Source: Pseudomonas sp. UBA6562
GTDB lineage: Bacteria; Pseudomonadota; Gammaproteobacteria; Pseudomonadales; Pseudomonadaceae
Direction of reading: 5' to 3'
Length of the DNA stretch: 64,000 nt
Assembly: GCF_002434265.1 (NCBI RefSeq)
Contig: NZ_DJJS01000008.1
Span: 197,586-261,585, forward strand
A program made the translations under genes and the position numbers. How positions within the stretch are numbered: position 1 is the stretch's first letter; each line of letters opens with the position of its first letter. Below the pieces are notes generated by a model. It was not told the origin of the DNA. It was given only the letters and a program-made list of their open reading frames with translations, and did no database searches. This document shows positions 1 to 9,383 of this stretch, in pieces.

Positions 1-124
1 GCCGAATTGATCCAGCTGCGACATTTCGTCACTGCTTGCGCGACACTAAGTCGCCGCGCCACACGTCGCCGCTCACACTATTTTCAGTTTGCAGGGCCAA
101 GGGCTCTGTATAAGGATTCTCAGC
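1..124 (+). promoter_or_regulatory. Upstream region of the nuo operon
   Basis: Non-coding lead-in to nuoA. A TATAAG hexamer at 109-114 could serve as a -10, but no -35 sits at 16-18 bases: TTGCAG at 89-94 leaves only a 14-base spacer. The AAGGA at 112-116 is a good ribosome binding site for the nuoA ATG at 125. The main promoter may therefore lie further upstream or outside the window. Reading frames across this stretch have no recognisable protein character. Confidence 0.3.
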
Positions 125-538
125 ATGCCCGATTCGACAGGACTGATCGCCCACAACTGGGGCCTGGCCATCTTCCTTCTCGGTGTCGTCGGTCTATGCG
201 CCTTCATGCTGGGTCTGTCCAGCCTGCTGGGCAGCAAGGCCTGGGGCCGCGCCAAGAACGAGCCGTTCGAATCCGGCATGCTGCCCACCGGCAGTGCACG
301 CCTGCGCCTGTCGGCGAAATTCTATCTGGTCGCGATGCTCTTCGTGATCTTCGACATCGAAGCCCTCTTTCTCTTTGCCTGGTCTGTGTCCGTCCGCGAA
401 AGCGGCTGGACCGGATTCGTCGAAGCACTCGTTTTCATAGCAATTCTGTTGGCAGGCCTTGTCTACCTATGGCGCGTGGGAGCTCTTGACTGGGCACCGG
501 AAGCGCGCCGCAAGCGGCAAGCGAAGCTGAAACAATGA
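125..538 (+). CDS. nuoA: NADH-quinone oxidoreductase subunit A
   Basis: NuoA is a small membrane subunit of proton-pumping complex I, at the junction of the membrane arm and the quinone-binding module. The 137-residue protein has three hydrophobic helices (about 13-35, 60-84 and 90-112). It also has the conserved PFESGM loop and the acidic FDIEALF segment in the second helix, both typical of NuoA/ND3. The ATG at 125 is preferred over an in-frame ATG at 89 because AAGGA lies 8 bases before it and the length then matches Pseudomonas NuoA. It is the first gene of the nuo operon; nuoB follows after 10 bases. Confidence 0.97.
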   Translation: MPDSTGLIAHNWGLAIFLLGVVGLCAFMLGLSSLLGSKAWGRAKNEPFESGMLPTGSARLRLSAKFYLVAMLFVIFDIEALFLFAWSVSVRESGWTGFVEALVFIAILLAGLVYLWRVGALDWAPEARRKRQAKLKQ

Positions 539-548
539 GGCTTTGGCA

Positions 549-1226
549 ATGCAATACAATCTCACCAGAATCGACCCGGATGCGCCCAACGAGCAATATC
601 CGGTCGGCGACCGGGCAACCGTCACCGACCAACTGCTAGAGGACCAGGTCCACAAGAACATCTACATGGGGAAACTCGAAGATGTGCTGCGTGGCGCCGT
701 CAACTGGGGTCGCAAGAACTCCCTCTGGCCGTACAACTTCGGCCTGTCCTGCTGCTACGTGGAAATGACCACGGCCTTCACGGCGCCCCACGACATCGCC
801 CGCTTCGGCGCCGAAGTCATTCGGGCTTCGCCGCGTCAGGCCGACTTCATGGTCATTGCCGGCACCTGTTTCATCAAGATGGCGCCGATCATTCAGCGCC
901 TGTATGAGCAGATGCTCGAACCCAAGTGGGTCATCTCCATGGGTTCGTGCGCCAACTCCGGCGGCATGTACGACATCTACTCGGTCGTTCAGGGGGTCGA
1001 CAAGTTCCTCCCCGTGGACGTCTACGTGCCGGGCTGCCCGCCTCGCCCCGAAGCGTTCCTGCAAGGCTTGATGCTGTTGCAGGAATCGATCGGCCAGGAG
1101 CGACGCCCGCTGTCCTGGGTCGTGGGCGACCAAGGTATCTACCGTGCCGAGATGCCGGCGCAGAAAGACCTGCGCCGCGAGCAGCGTATAGCGGTAACCA
1201 ACCTGCGCAGCCCCGACGAAGTCTGA
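549..1226 (+). CDS. nuoB: NADH-quinone oxidoreductase subunit B (N2 cluster)
   Basis: NuoB carries the terminal [4Fe-4S] cluster N2, which passes electrons to quinone in complex I. The 225-residue protein shows the N2 cysteine set: the tandem pair Cys68-Cys69 in GLSCCYVEM, Cys134 in GSCANSGG and Cys163 in PGCPPRPEA. The start is the ATG at 549, with GAGG at 537-540. An in-frame TTG two codons earlier is less likely. The gene follows nuoA closely and is separated from nuoC by 78 bases. Confidence 0.98.
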   Translation: MQYNLTRIDPDAPNEQYPVGDRATVTDQLLEDQVHKNIYMGKLEDVLRGAVNWGRKNSLWPYNFGLSCCYVEMTTAFTAPHDIARFGAEVIRASPRQADFMVIAGTCFIKMAPIIQRLYEQMLEPKWVISMGSCANSGGMYDIYSVVQGVDKFLPVDVYVPGCPPRPEAFLQGLMLLQESIGQERRPLSWVVGDQGIYRAEMPAQKDLRREQRIAVTNLRSPDEV

Positions 1227-1304
1227 TCCAGCGACCTGCCGCCCGCTCCACCGGAGCCGGCGGCCTGGCTTCATTCTCTACGTTGAACCAAAGCGACCGA
1301 GACC

Positions 1305-3086
1305 ATGACAGCGGACACCGCTATTTTCATTCCGCCTTACAAGGCTGACGACCAAGATGTGGTCGTCGAACTGCACAACCGTTTCGGCGCCGACGCCTTC
1401 GTCGCCCAGGAAACGCGCACCGGCATGCCGGTGCTCTGGGTCAAGCGCGCCCAGCTCAAGGAAATCCTGAGCTTCCTGCGTGGCGTGGCCAAGCCCTACA
1501 GCATGCTCTACGACCTGCACGGCGTGGACGAGCGCCTGCGCACCCAGCGCCGCGGCCTGCCCGCAGCCGACTTCAGCGTGTTCTACCACCTGCTGTCGAT
1601 CGAGCGTAACAGCGACGTGATGATCAAGGTCTCGCTCAGCGAGGGCGATCTGAACCTGCCGTCGATCACCAGCATCTGGCCCAACGCCAACTGGTACGAG
1701 CGCGAAGTGTGGGACATGTTCGGCATCGACTTCGCCGGCCACCCGCACCTGAGCCGCATCATGATGCCGCCCACCTGGGAAGGTCACCCGCTGCGCAAGG
1801 ACTACCCGGCCCGCGCCACCGAGTTCGACCCCTATAGTCTGACCCTGGCCAAGCAGCAGCTCGAAGAAGAGTCGGCGCGCTTCAACCCCGAAGCCTGGGG
1901 CATGAAGCGCCAGGGCGCCAACGAGGACTACATGTTCCTCAACCTGGGCCCGAACCACCCTTCAGCCCACGGCGCGTTCCGCATCGTGCTGCAACTGGAC
2001 GGCGAAGAGATCGTCGACTGCGTGCCCGACATCGGCTACCACCACCGTGGCGCCGAGAAGATGGCCGAGCGTCAGTCGTGGCACAGTTTCATCCCCTACA
2101 CCGACCGCATCGACTACTTGGGCGGGGTGATGAACAACCTGCCCTACGTGCTGGCAGTGGAGAAGCTGGCCGGCATCCAGGTGCCGCAGAAGGTCGACGT
2201 GATCCGCATCATGCTCGCCGAGTTCTTCCGCATCACCAGCCACCTGCTGTTCCTGGGCACCTACATCCAGGACGTCGGCGCCATGACCCCGGTGTTCTTC
2301 ACCTTCACCGACCGTCAGCGCGCCTACACCGTGATCGAAGCCATCACCGGTTTCCGCCTGCATCCGGCCTGGTACCGCATCGGCGGCGTCGCACACGACT
2401 TGCCGCGCGGCTGGGACAAGCTGGTCAAGGACTTCGTCGACTGGCTGCCCAAGCGCCTCGACGAGTACACCAAGGCCGCGCTGCAGAACAGCATCCTCAA
2501 GGGCCGCACCATCGGCGTCGCGGCCTACAACACCAAGGAAGCGCTGGAATGGGGCACCACCGGTGCCGGCCTGCGCTCCACCGGTTGCGACTTCGACCTG
2601 CGCAAGGCGCGCCCCTACTCGGGCTACGAGAACTTCGAATTCGAAGTGCCGCTGGCGCACAACGGCGATGCCTACGACCGCTGCATGGTGCGCGTGGAAG
2701 AAATGCGCCAGAGCATCCGCATCATCGACCAGTGCCTGCGCAACATGCCCGAAGGCCCGTACAAGGCGGACCACCCGCTGACCACGCCGCCGCCCAAAGA
2801 GCGCACCCTGCAACACATCGAGACCCTGATCACGCACTTCCTGCAAGTGTCGTGGGGCCCGGTCATGCCGGCCAACGAGTCGTTCCAGATGATCGAAGCG
2901 ACCAAGGGCATCAACAGTTACTACCTGACGAGCGATGGCGGCACCATGAGCTACCGCACCCGTATCCGCACCCCGAGCTACCCGCACCTGCAGCAGATCC
3001 CTTCGGTGATCAAAGGCAGCATGGTCGCCGACCTCATCGCGTATCTGGGCAGTATCGACTTCGTTATGGCTGACGTGGACCGCTAA
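1305..3086 (+). CDS. nuoC: NADH-quinone oxidoreductase fused subunits C/D
   Basis: One 593-residue polypeptide joins NuoC (about residues 1-190, the 30 kDa subunit with the WYEREVWDMFGI motif) to NuoD (about 215-593, the 49 kDa subunit, starting near MFLNLGPNHPSAHG). NuoD helps form the quinone-binding pocket next to cluster N2 and descends from the large subunit of NiFe hydrogenases. The C/D fusion (nuoCD) is the normal state in gammaproteobacteria such as Escherichia and Pseudomonas, so it is not an assembly error. The reading frame is uninterrupted across the linker. nuoE begins 2 bases after the stop, which suggests coupled translation. Confidence 0.98.
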   Translation: MTADTAIFIPPYKADDQDVVVELHNRFGADAFVAQETRTGMPVLWVKRAQLKEILSFLRGVAKPYSMLYDLHGVDERLRTQRRGLPAADFSVFYHLLSIERNSDVMIKVSLSEGDLNLPSITSIWPNANWYEREVWDMFGIDFAGHPHLSRIMMPPTWEGHPLRKDYPARATEFDPYSLTLAKQQLEEESARFNPEAWGMKRQGANEDYMFLNLGPNHPSAHGAFRIVLQLDGEEIVDCVPDIGYHHRGAEKMAERQSWHSFIPYTDRIDYLGGVMNNLPYVLAVEKLAGIQVPQKVDVIRIMLAEFFRITSHLLFLGTYIQDVGAMTPVFFTFTDRQRAYTVIEAITGFRLHPAWYRIGGVAHDLPRGWDKLVKDFVDWLPKRLDEYTKAALQNSILKGRTIGVAAYNTKEALEWGTTGAGLRSTGCDFDLRKARPYSGYENFEFEVPLAHNGDAYDRCMVRVEEMRQSIRIIDQCLRNMPEGPYKADHPLTTPPPKERTLQHIETLITHFLQVSWGPVMPANESFQMIEATKGINSYYLTSDGGTMSYRTRIRTPSYPHLQQIPSVIKGSMVADLIAYLGSIDFVMADVDR

Positions 3087-3088
3087 GC

Positions 3089-3586
3089 ATGAACAGCACG
3101 CTTATCCAGACTGACCGTTTCGCCCTGAGCGAAGCCGAGCGCTCGGCCATCGAGCACGAGATGCACCACTACGAGGACCCGCGTGCGGCGTCCATCGAAG
3201 CCTTGAAGATCGTGCAGAAGGCCCGTGGCTGGGTGCCCGACGGCGCCATCTACGCCATCGGCGAGGTGCTCGGCATTCCGGCCAGCGACGTCGAGGGTGT
3301 GGCCACCTTCTACAGCCAGATCTTCCGCCAGCCGGTCGGCCGCCACATCATCCGCGTCTGCGACAGCATGGTCTGCTACATCGGCGGCCATGAATCGGTC
3401 GTCAGCCAGATCCAGAGCGAACTGGGCATCGGCCTGGGCCAGACCACCGAAGACGGTCGCTTCACCCTGCTGCCGGTGTGCTGCCTGGGCAACTGCGACA
3501 AGGCCCCGGCGCTGATGATCGACGACGACACCTTTGGCGACGTGCAGCCCGCTGGCGTCTCCAAGCTGCTGGAGGGTTACGCATGA
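3089..3586 (+). CDS. nuoE: NADH-quinone oxidoreductase subunit E
   Basis: NuoE is the 24 kDa subunit of the NADH-dehydrogenase module and holds [2Fe-2S] cluster N1a. The 165-residue protein has the thioredoxin-like ligand pattern: Cys91 and Cys96 (CDSMVC), then Cys132 and Cys136 (CCLGNC). The gene starts 2 bases after nuoCD, and its TGA overlaps the ATG of nuoF by 4 bases. NuoE and NuoF are therefore probably made in a coupled way, which fits their tight physical pairing. Confidence 0.98.
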   Translation: MNSTLIQTDRFALSEAERSAIEHEMHHYEDPRAASIEALKIVQKARGWVPDGAIYAIGEVLGIPASDVEGVATFYSQIFRQPVGRHIIRVCDSMVCYIGGHESVVSQIQSELGIGLGQTTEDGRFTLLPVCCLGNCDKAPALMIDDDTFGDVQPAGVSKLLEGYA

Positions 3587-4962
3587 CCATCACTTCCTTC
3601 GGCCCGGCCAACCGCATCGCGCGCAGTGCCGAGACCCATCCGCTGACCTGGCGCCTGCGCGAAGACGGCGAGCCGGTCTGGCTCAGCGAATACCAGAGCA
3701 AGAACGGCTATGCCGCCGCGCGTACCGCGCTGGCGCAGCTGTCGCCCGACGAGATCGTGCAGAACGTCAAGGACTCGGGCCTCAAGGGCCGCGGCGGCGC
3801 CGGCTTCCCCACCGGGGTGAAGTGGGGCCTGATGCCCAAAGACGAATCCATGAACATCCGCTACCTGCTGTGCAACGCGGACGAGATGGAACCCAACACC
3901 TGGAAAGACCGCATGCTGATGGAGCAACAGCCCCATCTACTGATCGAAGGCATGCTGATCAGCGCCCGTGCGCTCAAGGCCTACCGCGGCTACATCTTCC
4001 TGCGTGGCGAATACACCACGGCGGCGAAGAACCTCAACCGCGCCATCGACGAGGCCAAGGCCGCCGGCCTGCTGGGCAAGAACGTCCTCGGCTCGGGCTT
4101 CGACTTCGAGCTGTTCGTGCACACCGGCGCCGGTCGCTACATCTGTGGCGAAGAGACCGCGCTGATCAACTCCCTCGAAGGCCGACGCGCCAACCCGCGC
4201 TCCAAGCCGCCCTTCCCTGCCGCCGTTGGCGTGTGGGGCAAGCCGACCTGCGTGAACAACGTCGAAACCCTGTGCAACGTGCCGGCCATCGTCGCCAACG
4301 GCAACGACTGGTACAAGGCGCTGGCACGTGCCGGTAGCGAAGACCACGGCACCAAACTGATGGGCTTCTCCGGCAAGGTGAAGAACCCGGGCCTGTGGGA
4401 GCTGCCGTTCGGCGTCACCGCACGCGAGCTGTTCGAAGACTACGCAGGCGGCATGCGCGACGGCTTCACGCTCAAGTGCTGGCAGCCAGGCGGCGCCGGC
4501 ACCGGCTTCCTCTTGCCCGAACACCTCGAAGCGCAGATGTACGCTGGCGGCATCGCCAAGGTCGGCACGCGCATGGGTACGGGCCTGGCCATGGCCGTGG
4601 ACCACACCGTCAACATGGTCTCGCTGCTGCGCAACATGGAGGAGTTCTTCGCCCGCGAGTCGTGCGGCTGGTGCACCCCCTGCCGCGACGGCCTGCCCTG
4701 GAGCGTGAAGATGCTGCGTTCGCTGGAGCGCGGCCAAGGCCGCGCCGAAGACATCGAGACGCTGCTGGGTCTGGTCAACTTCCTCGGCCCGGGCCGCACC
4801 TTCTGCGCCCACGCACCCGGTGCCGTCGAGCCGCTGGGCAGTGCCATCAAATACTTCCGCGAAGAGTTCGAGGCCGGTGTCGCCCCTGCATTCTCAGGCG
4901 CCACCTTGAGCCCGAACCTGGCCCATCCGCTGCCGGCCGGGCCGGTGGTGGTCGGCGCATAA
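3583..4962 (+). CDS. nuoF: NADH-quinone oxidoreductase subunit F (NADH/FMN binding)
   Basis: NuoF is the electron entry point of complex I. It binds NADH and FMN and carries [4Fe-4S] cluster N3. The 459-residue protein shows the glycine-rich GRGGAGFPTG loop at 69-78. The N3 ligands are Cys361, Cys364 and Cys367 in SCGWCTPC, plus Cys408 in FCAHAPG. The start ATG at 3583 overlaps the nuoE stop (ATGA) and is preceded by GGAGGG. An upstream in-frame ATG at 3478 lies inside nuoE and would add 35 uncharacteristic residues. A 132-base gap follows, unusually long for this operon. Confidence 0.98.
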   Translation: MTITSFGPANRIARSAETHPLTWRLREDGEPVWLSEYQSKNGYAAARTALAQLSPDEIVQNVKDSGLKGRGGAGFPTGVKWGLMPKDESMNIRYLLCNADEMEPNTWKDRMLMEQQPHLLIEGMLISARALKAYRGYIFLRGEYTTAAKNLNRAIDEAKAAGLLGKNVLGSGFDFELFVHTGAGRYICGEETALINSLEGRRANPRSKPPFPAAVGVWGKPTCVNNVETLCNVPAIVANGNDWYKALARAGSEDHGTKLMGFSGKVKNPGLWELPFGVTARELFEDYAGGMRDGFTLKCWQPGGAGTGFLLPEHLEAQMYAGGIAKVGTRMGTGLAMAVDHTVNMVSLLRNMEEFFARESCGWCTPCRDGLPWSVKMLRSLERGQGRAEDIETLLGLVNFLGPGRTFCAHAPGAVEPLGSAIKYFREEFEAGVAPAFSGATLSPNLAHPLPAGPVVVGA

Positions 4963-5094
4963 CAAGATGAAGCGCGGGTGGCCCGTGCCACCTGCCTGCC
5001 CGCTGGCCGACCCGAACGATTCGCGGCAGGCCGCGGGCAAACCGATTTCCATTAGCCACGCCTGCTCACGCGGGCCAACGAAGAACTTTGAACC
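4963..5094 (+). other. nuoF-nuoG spacer with stem-loops
   Basis: This is the only sizeable gap in the nuo operon. It holds a strong stem-loop: TGCCCGC then GGCC at 4997-5008 pairs with GGCC then GCGGGCA at 5039-5049, with a single bulged T. A small inner CGAA/TTCG hairpin lies in its loop. Just upstream, GGTGG at 4977-4981 pairs with CCACC at 4988-4992. No T-run follows either stem, so neither is an ordinary terminator. No coding frame is supported, and the nuoG ribosome binding site is weak. Confidence 0.6.
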
Positions 5095-7809
5095 ATGGCC
5101 ACTATCCACGTAGACGGCAAAGCGCTCGAAGTCAACGGTGCGGACAACCTGTTACAGGCTTGTCTGTCGCTTGGCCTCGACATCCCCTATTTCTGCTGGC
5201 ATCCGGCGCTCGGTAGCGTCGGTGCCTGCCGGCAATGCGCGGTCAAGCAGTACACCGACGAGAACGACACCCGCGGTCGTATCGTCATGTCCTGCATGAC
5301 CCCCGCCTCCGACGGCACCTGGATTTCCATCGAAGACGACGAATCCAAGGCGTTCCGCGCCAGCGTCGTCGAATGGCTGATGACCAACCACCCGCACGAC
5401 TGCCCCGTGTGCGAGGAAGGCGGCCATTGCCACTTGCAGGACATGACCGTGATGACCGGTCACAACGAGCGCCGCTACCGCTTCACCAAGCGCACCCACC
5501 AGAACCAGGACCTCGGCCCGTTCATCGCCCACGAGATGAACCGCTGCATCGCCTGCTACCGTTGCGTGCGCTACTACAAGGACTACGCCGGCGGCACCGA
5601 CCTGGGCGTGTACGGCGCCCACGACAACGTCTACTTCGGCCGGGTCGAAGACGGCGTGCTGGAAAGCGAGTTCTCCGGCAACCTGACCGAGGTCTGCCCG
5701 ACCGGTGTGTTCACCGACAAGACCCACTCCGAGCGCTACAACCGCAAGTGGGACATGCAGTTCGCGCCCAGCATCTGCCATGGCTGCTCGAGCGGCTGCA
5801 ACATCAGCCCCGGCGAGCGCTACGGCGAGCTGCGCCGCATCGAGAACCGCTTCAACGGCTCGGTGAACCAGTATTTCCTGTGCGACCGTGGCCGCTTCGG
5901 CTACGGCTACGTCAACCGCAAGGACCGTCCACGCCAACCGCACCTGGCCGACGGCAGCAAGCTGTCGCTCGACGCGGCCCTCGACAAGGCCGCCGACCTG
6001 CTGCGCGGCCGCACCATCGTCGGCATCGGCTCGCCGCGTGCCAGTTTGGAAAGCAACTACGGCCTGCGTGAGCTGGTGGGAGCCGAGTACTTCTACTCGG
6101 GTATCGAAGCCGCCGAGCTCGAGCGTGTGCGCCTGGTGCTCGACGTGCTGAACAACAGCCCGCTGCCTGTGCCGACCTTGCGCGACATCGAAGACCACGA
6201 CGCTGTGTTCGTGCTTGGCGAAGACCTGACCCAGACCGCCGCCCGTGTGGCGCTGTCGGTGCGCCAGGCCACCAAGGGCAAGGCCGAGGCTATGGCCGAA
6301 GGCATGAAAGTGCAGCCGTGGCTCGACGCTGCGGTGAAGAACATCGGTCAGCACGCGCTGTACCCGCTGTTCATCGCCTCGCTGACCGACACCAAGCTGG
6401 ACGACGTCGCCGAAGAGTGCGTACATGCCGCGCCCGTGGACCTGGCCCGCCTCGGCTTCGCCGTAGCCCACGCCATCGACCCGAGCGCGCCTGCCGTCGC
6501 CAACCTCGACGAAGACGCCACGGCCCTGGCGCAGCGTATCGCCGACGCGCTGGTCGCCGCCCAGCGTCCGCTGGTCATCGCCGGCACCTCGCTGGCCGAA
6601 CCTGCCCTGATCGAAGCCGCCGCCAACATCGCCAAGGCGCTTAAGCAGCGCGAGAAGAACGGCTCGCTGAGCCTGGTGGTGCCCGAGGCCAACAGCCTGG
6701 GCATGGCCATGTTCGGTGGCGACAGCGCCGATGCTGCGCTGGACGCTGTGATCAGCGGGCAGGCCGACGCCATCGTGGTGCTGGAAAACGACCTGTACGC
6801 CCGCCTGCCGGCCGCCAAGGTCGACGCCGCACTGGCCGCCGCCAAAGTGGTGATCGTCGCCGACCACAGCAAGACCCCGACCACCGATCGCGCACACCTG
6901 GTGCTGCCTGCCGCCTCCTTCGCCGAAGGCGACGGCACCCTGGTCAGCCTCGAAGGCCGCGCCCAGCGCTTCTTCCAGGTGTTCGACCCGCAGTACCTGG
7001 ACAGCAGCATCAAGGTCCACGAAGGCTGGCGCTGGATGCATGCCCTGCGTGCCACCCTGCTGAACAAGCCCGTCGACTGGACGCAACTGGACCACGTCAC
7101 CGAGGCGTGCGCACAGGTCAACCCGCAACTGGCCGGCATCGTCGCCGCCGCACCGAGCGCCGCGTTCCGCATCAAGGGCCTGAAACTGGCCCGCGAGCCG
7201 CTGCGCTACTCCGGCCGTACCGCCATGCGCGCCGACATCAGCGTGCATGAGCCACGCACGCCGCAGGACAAGGACACCGCCTTCGCCTTCTCCATGGAAG
7301 GCTATTCGGGTTCGGCCGAACCGCGCCAACAGGTGCCGTTCGCCTGGTCGCCGGGCTGGAACTCGCCGCAGGCCTGGAACAAGTTCCAGGACGAAGTCGG
7401 CGGCCACTTGCGCGCTGGCGACCCAGGCGTGCGCCTGATCGAATCCCAGGGCGACCGCCTGAGCTGGTTCAACGCTATTCCAGGCGCCTACAACCCAGCC
7501 CGCGGCACCTGGACGGCGGTGCCGCTGTTCCACCTGTTCGGCAGCGAAGAGAACTCCTCGCGCGCAGCCCCTGTGCAATCGCGCATCCCCGAAGCCTACG
7601 TGGCGCTGGCCAAGTCCGAAGCGGACCGCCTGGGCGTCAACGAAGGCGCCCTGCTCAGCCTGAGCGTGGGCGGTGTCGCGCTGCGCTTGCCGCTGCGCAT
7701 CTATGAAGCGCTGGGCGCGGGCCTGGTCGCTCTGCCGAAAGGCCTGGCCGGCATTCCGCCGGCCATCTTCGGCGCCACCGTCGAAGGCCTGCAGGAGGCA
7801 GCACAATGA
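5095..7809 (+). CDS. nuoG: NADH-quinone oxidoreductase subunit G
   Basis: NuoG is the largest peripheral subunit of complex I and wires electrons from NuoF towards NuoI through several clusters. The 904-residue protein starts with a ferredoxin-like [2Fe-2S] domain (CWHPALGSVGACRQC). It then has the CPVCEEGGHCHLQD region with the His/Cys cluster, CIACYRCVRYYKDYAG and EVCPTG. The CHGCSSGC motif plus a downstream Cys in FLCDRGRFG matches the extra N7 cluster known in E. coli NuoG. The C-terminal two thirds resemble molybdopterin oxidoreductases but have no catalytic cofactor role. The TGA overlaps the nuoH ATG by 4 bases. Confidence 0.98.
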   Translation: MATIHVDGKALEVNGADNLLQACLSLGLDIPYFCWHPALGSVGACRQCAVKQYTDENDTRGRIVMSCMTPASDGTWISIEDDESKAFRASVVEWLMTNHPHDCPVCEEGGHCHLQDMTVMTGHNERRYRFTKRTHQNQDLGPFIAHEMNRCIACYRCVRYYKDYAGGTDLGVYGAHDNVYFGRVEDGVLESEFSGNLTEVCPTGVFTDKTHSERYNRKWDMQFAPSICHGCSSGCNISPGERYGELRRIENRFNGSVNQYFLCDRGRFGYGYVNRKDRPRQPHLADGSKLSLDAALDKAADLLRGRTIVGIGSPRASLESNYGLRELVGAEYFYSGIEAAELERVRLVLDVLNNSPLPVPTLRDIEDHDAVFVLGEDLTQTAARVALSVRQATKGKAEAMAEGMKVQPWLDAAVKNIGQHALYPLFIASLTDTKLDDVAEECVHAAPVDLARLGFAVAHAIDPSAPAVANLDEDATALAQRIADALVAAQRPLVIAGTSLAEPALIEAAANIAKALKQREKNGSLSLVVPEANSLGMAMFGGDSADAALDAVISGQADAIVVLENDLYARLPAAKVDAALAAAKVVIVADHSKTPTTDRAHLVLPAASFAEGDGTLVSLEGRAQRFFQVFDPQYLDSSIKVHEGWRWMHALRATLLNKPVDWTQLDHVTEACAQVNPQLAGIVAAAPSAAFRIKGLKLAREPLRYSGRTAMRADISVHEPRTPQDKDTAFAFSMEGYSGSAEPRQQVPFAWSPGWNSPQAWNKFQDEVGGHLRAGDPGVRLIESQGDRLSWFNAIPGAYNPARGTWTAVPLFHLFGSEENSSRAAPVQSRIPEAYVALAKSEADRLGVNEGALLSLSVGGVALRLPLRIYEALGAGLVALPKGLAGIPPAIFGATVEGLQEAAQ

Positions 7810-8813
7810 GCTGGTTCACCCCCGAAGTGATCGAGGTGATCCTCACCGTCGTGCGCGCCATCGTGGTGCTGCTGGCCGTGGTGGTCTGCGGCGCGCTGCT
7901 CAGCTTCGTCGAGCGCCGTCTGCTGGGCTGGTGGCAGGACCGTTACGGTCCGAACCGTGTCGGCCCGTTCGGCATGTTCCAGATCGCTGCCGACATGCTG
8001 AAGATGTTCTTCAAGGAAGACTGGAACCCGCCCTTCGTCGACCGTTTCATCTTCACCCTGGCGCCGGTCGTGGCCATGAGCGCGCTGCTGATCGCCTTCG
8101 CGGTGATTCCGATCACCCCGGTATGGGGCGTGGCGGACCTGAACATCGGCCTGCTGTTCTTCTTCGCCATGGCGGGGCTGTCGGTGTACGCCGTGCTCTT
8201 CGCCGGCTGGTCGTCGAACAACAAGTACGCCCTGCTCGGCAGCCTGCGGGCCTCGGCGCAGACCGTATCGTACGAGGTGTTCCTGGGCCTGGCGCTGATG
8301 GGCGTGGTGGTGCAGGTGGGCTCGTTCAACATGCGCGACATCGTCGAGTACCAGGCGCAGAACCTGTGGTTCATCATTCCGCAGTTCTTCGGCTTCTGTA
8401 CCTTCTTCATCGCCGGCGTTGCCGTGACGCACCGTCACCCGTTCGACCAACCCGAAGCCGAGCAGGAACTGGCCGACGGCTACCACATCGAATATGCCGG
8501 CATGAAATGGGGCATGTTCTTCGTCGGCGAGTACATCGGCATCATCCTGGTGTCGGCGCTGCTGGTGACGCTGTTCTTCGGCGGCTGGCACGGTCCGTTC
8601 GATTTGCTGCCGCAAGTGCCGTTCCTGTGGTTCGCGCTCAAGACCGCGTTCTTCATCATGCTGTTCATACTGCTGCGCGCCTCGATTCCGCGCCCACGCT
8701 ATGACCAGGTGATGGATTTCAGCTGGAAATTCTGCCTGCCGCTGACCCTGATCAATTTGCTGGTGACCGCTGCGATCGTGCTTTACAACACGCCAGCCGT
8801 CGCGGCCCAGTGA
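7806..8813 (+). CDS. nuoH: NADH-quinone oxidoreductase subunit H
   Basis: NuoH (ND1) is the membrane subunit that forms most of the quinone chamber and docks the peripheral arm. The 335-residue protein has about eight hydrophobic helices and the conserved cytoplasmic loops ERRLLGWWQDRYGPNRVGP and HPFDQPEAEQEL, which line the quinone tunnel. The start overlaps the end of nuoG by 4 bases, and nuoI follows after 11 bases. Confidence 0.98.
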   Translation: MSWFTPEVIEVILTVVRAIVVLLAVVVCGALLSFVERRLLGWWQDRYGPNRVGPFGMFQIAADMLKMFFKEDWNPPFVDRFIFTLAPVVAMSALLIAFAVIPITPVWGVADLNIGLLFFFAMAGLSVYAVLFAGWSSNNKYALLGSLRASAQTVSYEVFLGLALMGVVVQVGSFNMRDIVEYQAQNLWFIIPQFFGFCTFFIAGVAVTHRHPFDQPEAEQELADGYHIEYAGMKWGMFFVGEYIGIILVSALLVTLFFGGWHGPFDLLPQVPFLWFALKTAFFIMLFILLRASIPRPRYDQVMDFSWKFCLPLTLINLLVTAAIVLYNTPAVAAQ

Positions 8814-8824
8814 GGATTTGACCC

Positions 8825-9373
8825 ATGTTCAAATATATCGGCCACATCGTGAAAGGCACCGGCACCCAGTTGCGCAGCCTGGCGATGGTGTTCTCCCACG
8901 GGTTTCGCAAGCGCGACACCCTGCAATACCCCGAAGAAGCCGTGTACCTGCCGCCGCGCTACCGCGGCCGCATCGTACTCACCCGCGATCCGGACGGTGA
9001 AGAGCGTTGCGTTGCCTGCAACCTGTGCGCCGTGGCCTGCCCGGTCGGCTGCATCTCGCTGCAGAAGGCCGAGACCGACGACGGCCGCTGGTACCCCGAG
9101 TTCTTCCGCATCAACTTCTCACGCTGCATCTTCTGCGGCCTGTGCGAGGAAGCGTGCCCGACCACTGCGATCCAGCTGACCCCGGATTTCGAGATGGCCG
9201 AGTTCAAACGTCAGGACCTGGTCTACGAAAAGGAAGATCTGCTGATCTCCGGCCCCGGCAAGAACCCTGACTACAACTTCTACCGTGTTGCCGGGATGGC
9301 GATCGCAGGCAAACCGAAAGGCGCCGCGCAGAACGAAGCCGAGCCGATCAACGTGAAGAGCTTGCTCCCATAA
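8825..9373 (+). CDS. nuoI: NADH-quinone oxidoreductase subunit I (two 4Fe-4S clusters)
   Basis: NuoI is an 8Fe ferredoxin-type subunit carrying clusters N6a and N6b, between NuoG and NuoB. The 182-residue protein has two CxxCxxCxxxCP motifs: Cys62/65/68/72 and Cys101/104/107/111. The N-terminal stretch up to about residue 40 is amphipathic and anchors the subunit to NuoH. nuoJ starts 10 bases downstream. Confidence 0.98.
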   Translation: MFKYIGHIVKGTGTQLRSLAMVFSHGFRKRDTLQYPEEAVYLPPRYRGRIVLTRDPDGEERCVACNLCAVACPVGCISLQKAETDDGRWYPEFFRINFSRCIFCGLCEEACPTTAIQLTPDFEMAEFKRQDLVYEKEDLLISGPGKNPDYNFYRVAGMAIAGKPKGAAQNEAEPINVKSLLP

Positions 9374-9383
9374 GGACAGAAAG

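Noticed and set aside
5152..7806. 884-codon open frame antisense to nuoG
   Set aside because: Same shadow effect. The + strand frame carries all NuoG cluster motifs, while the antisense product is low-complexity Gly/Val/His/Ala.
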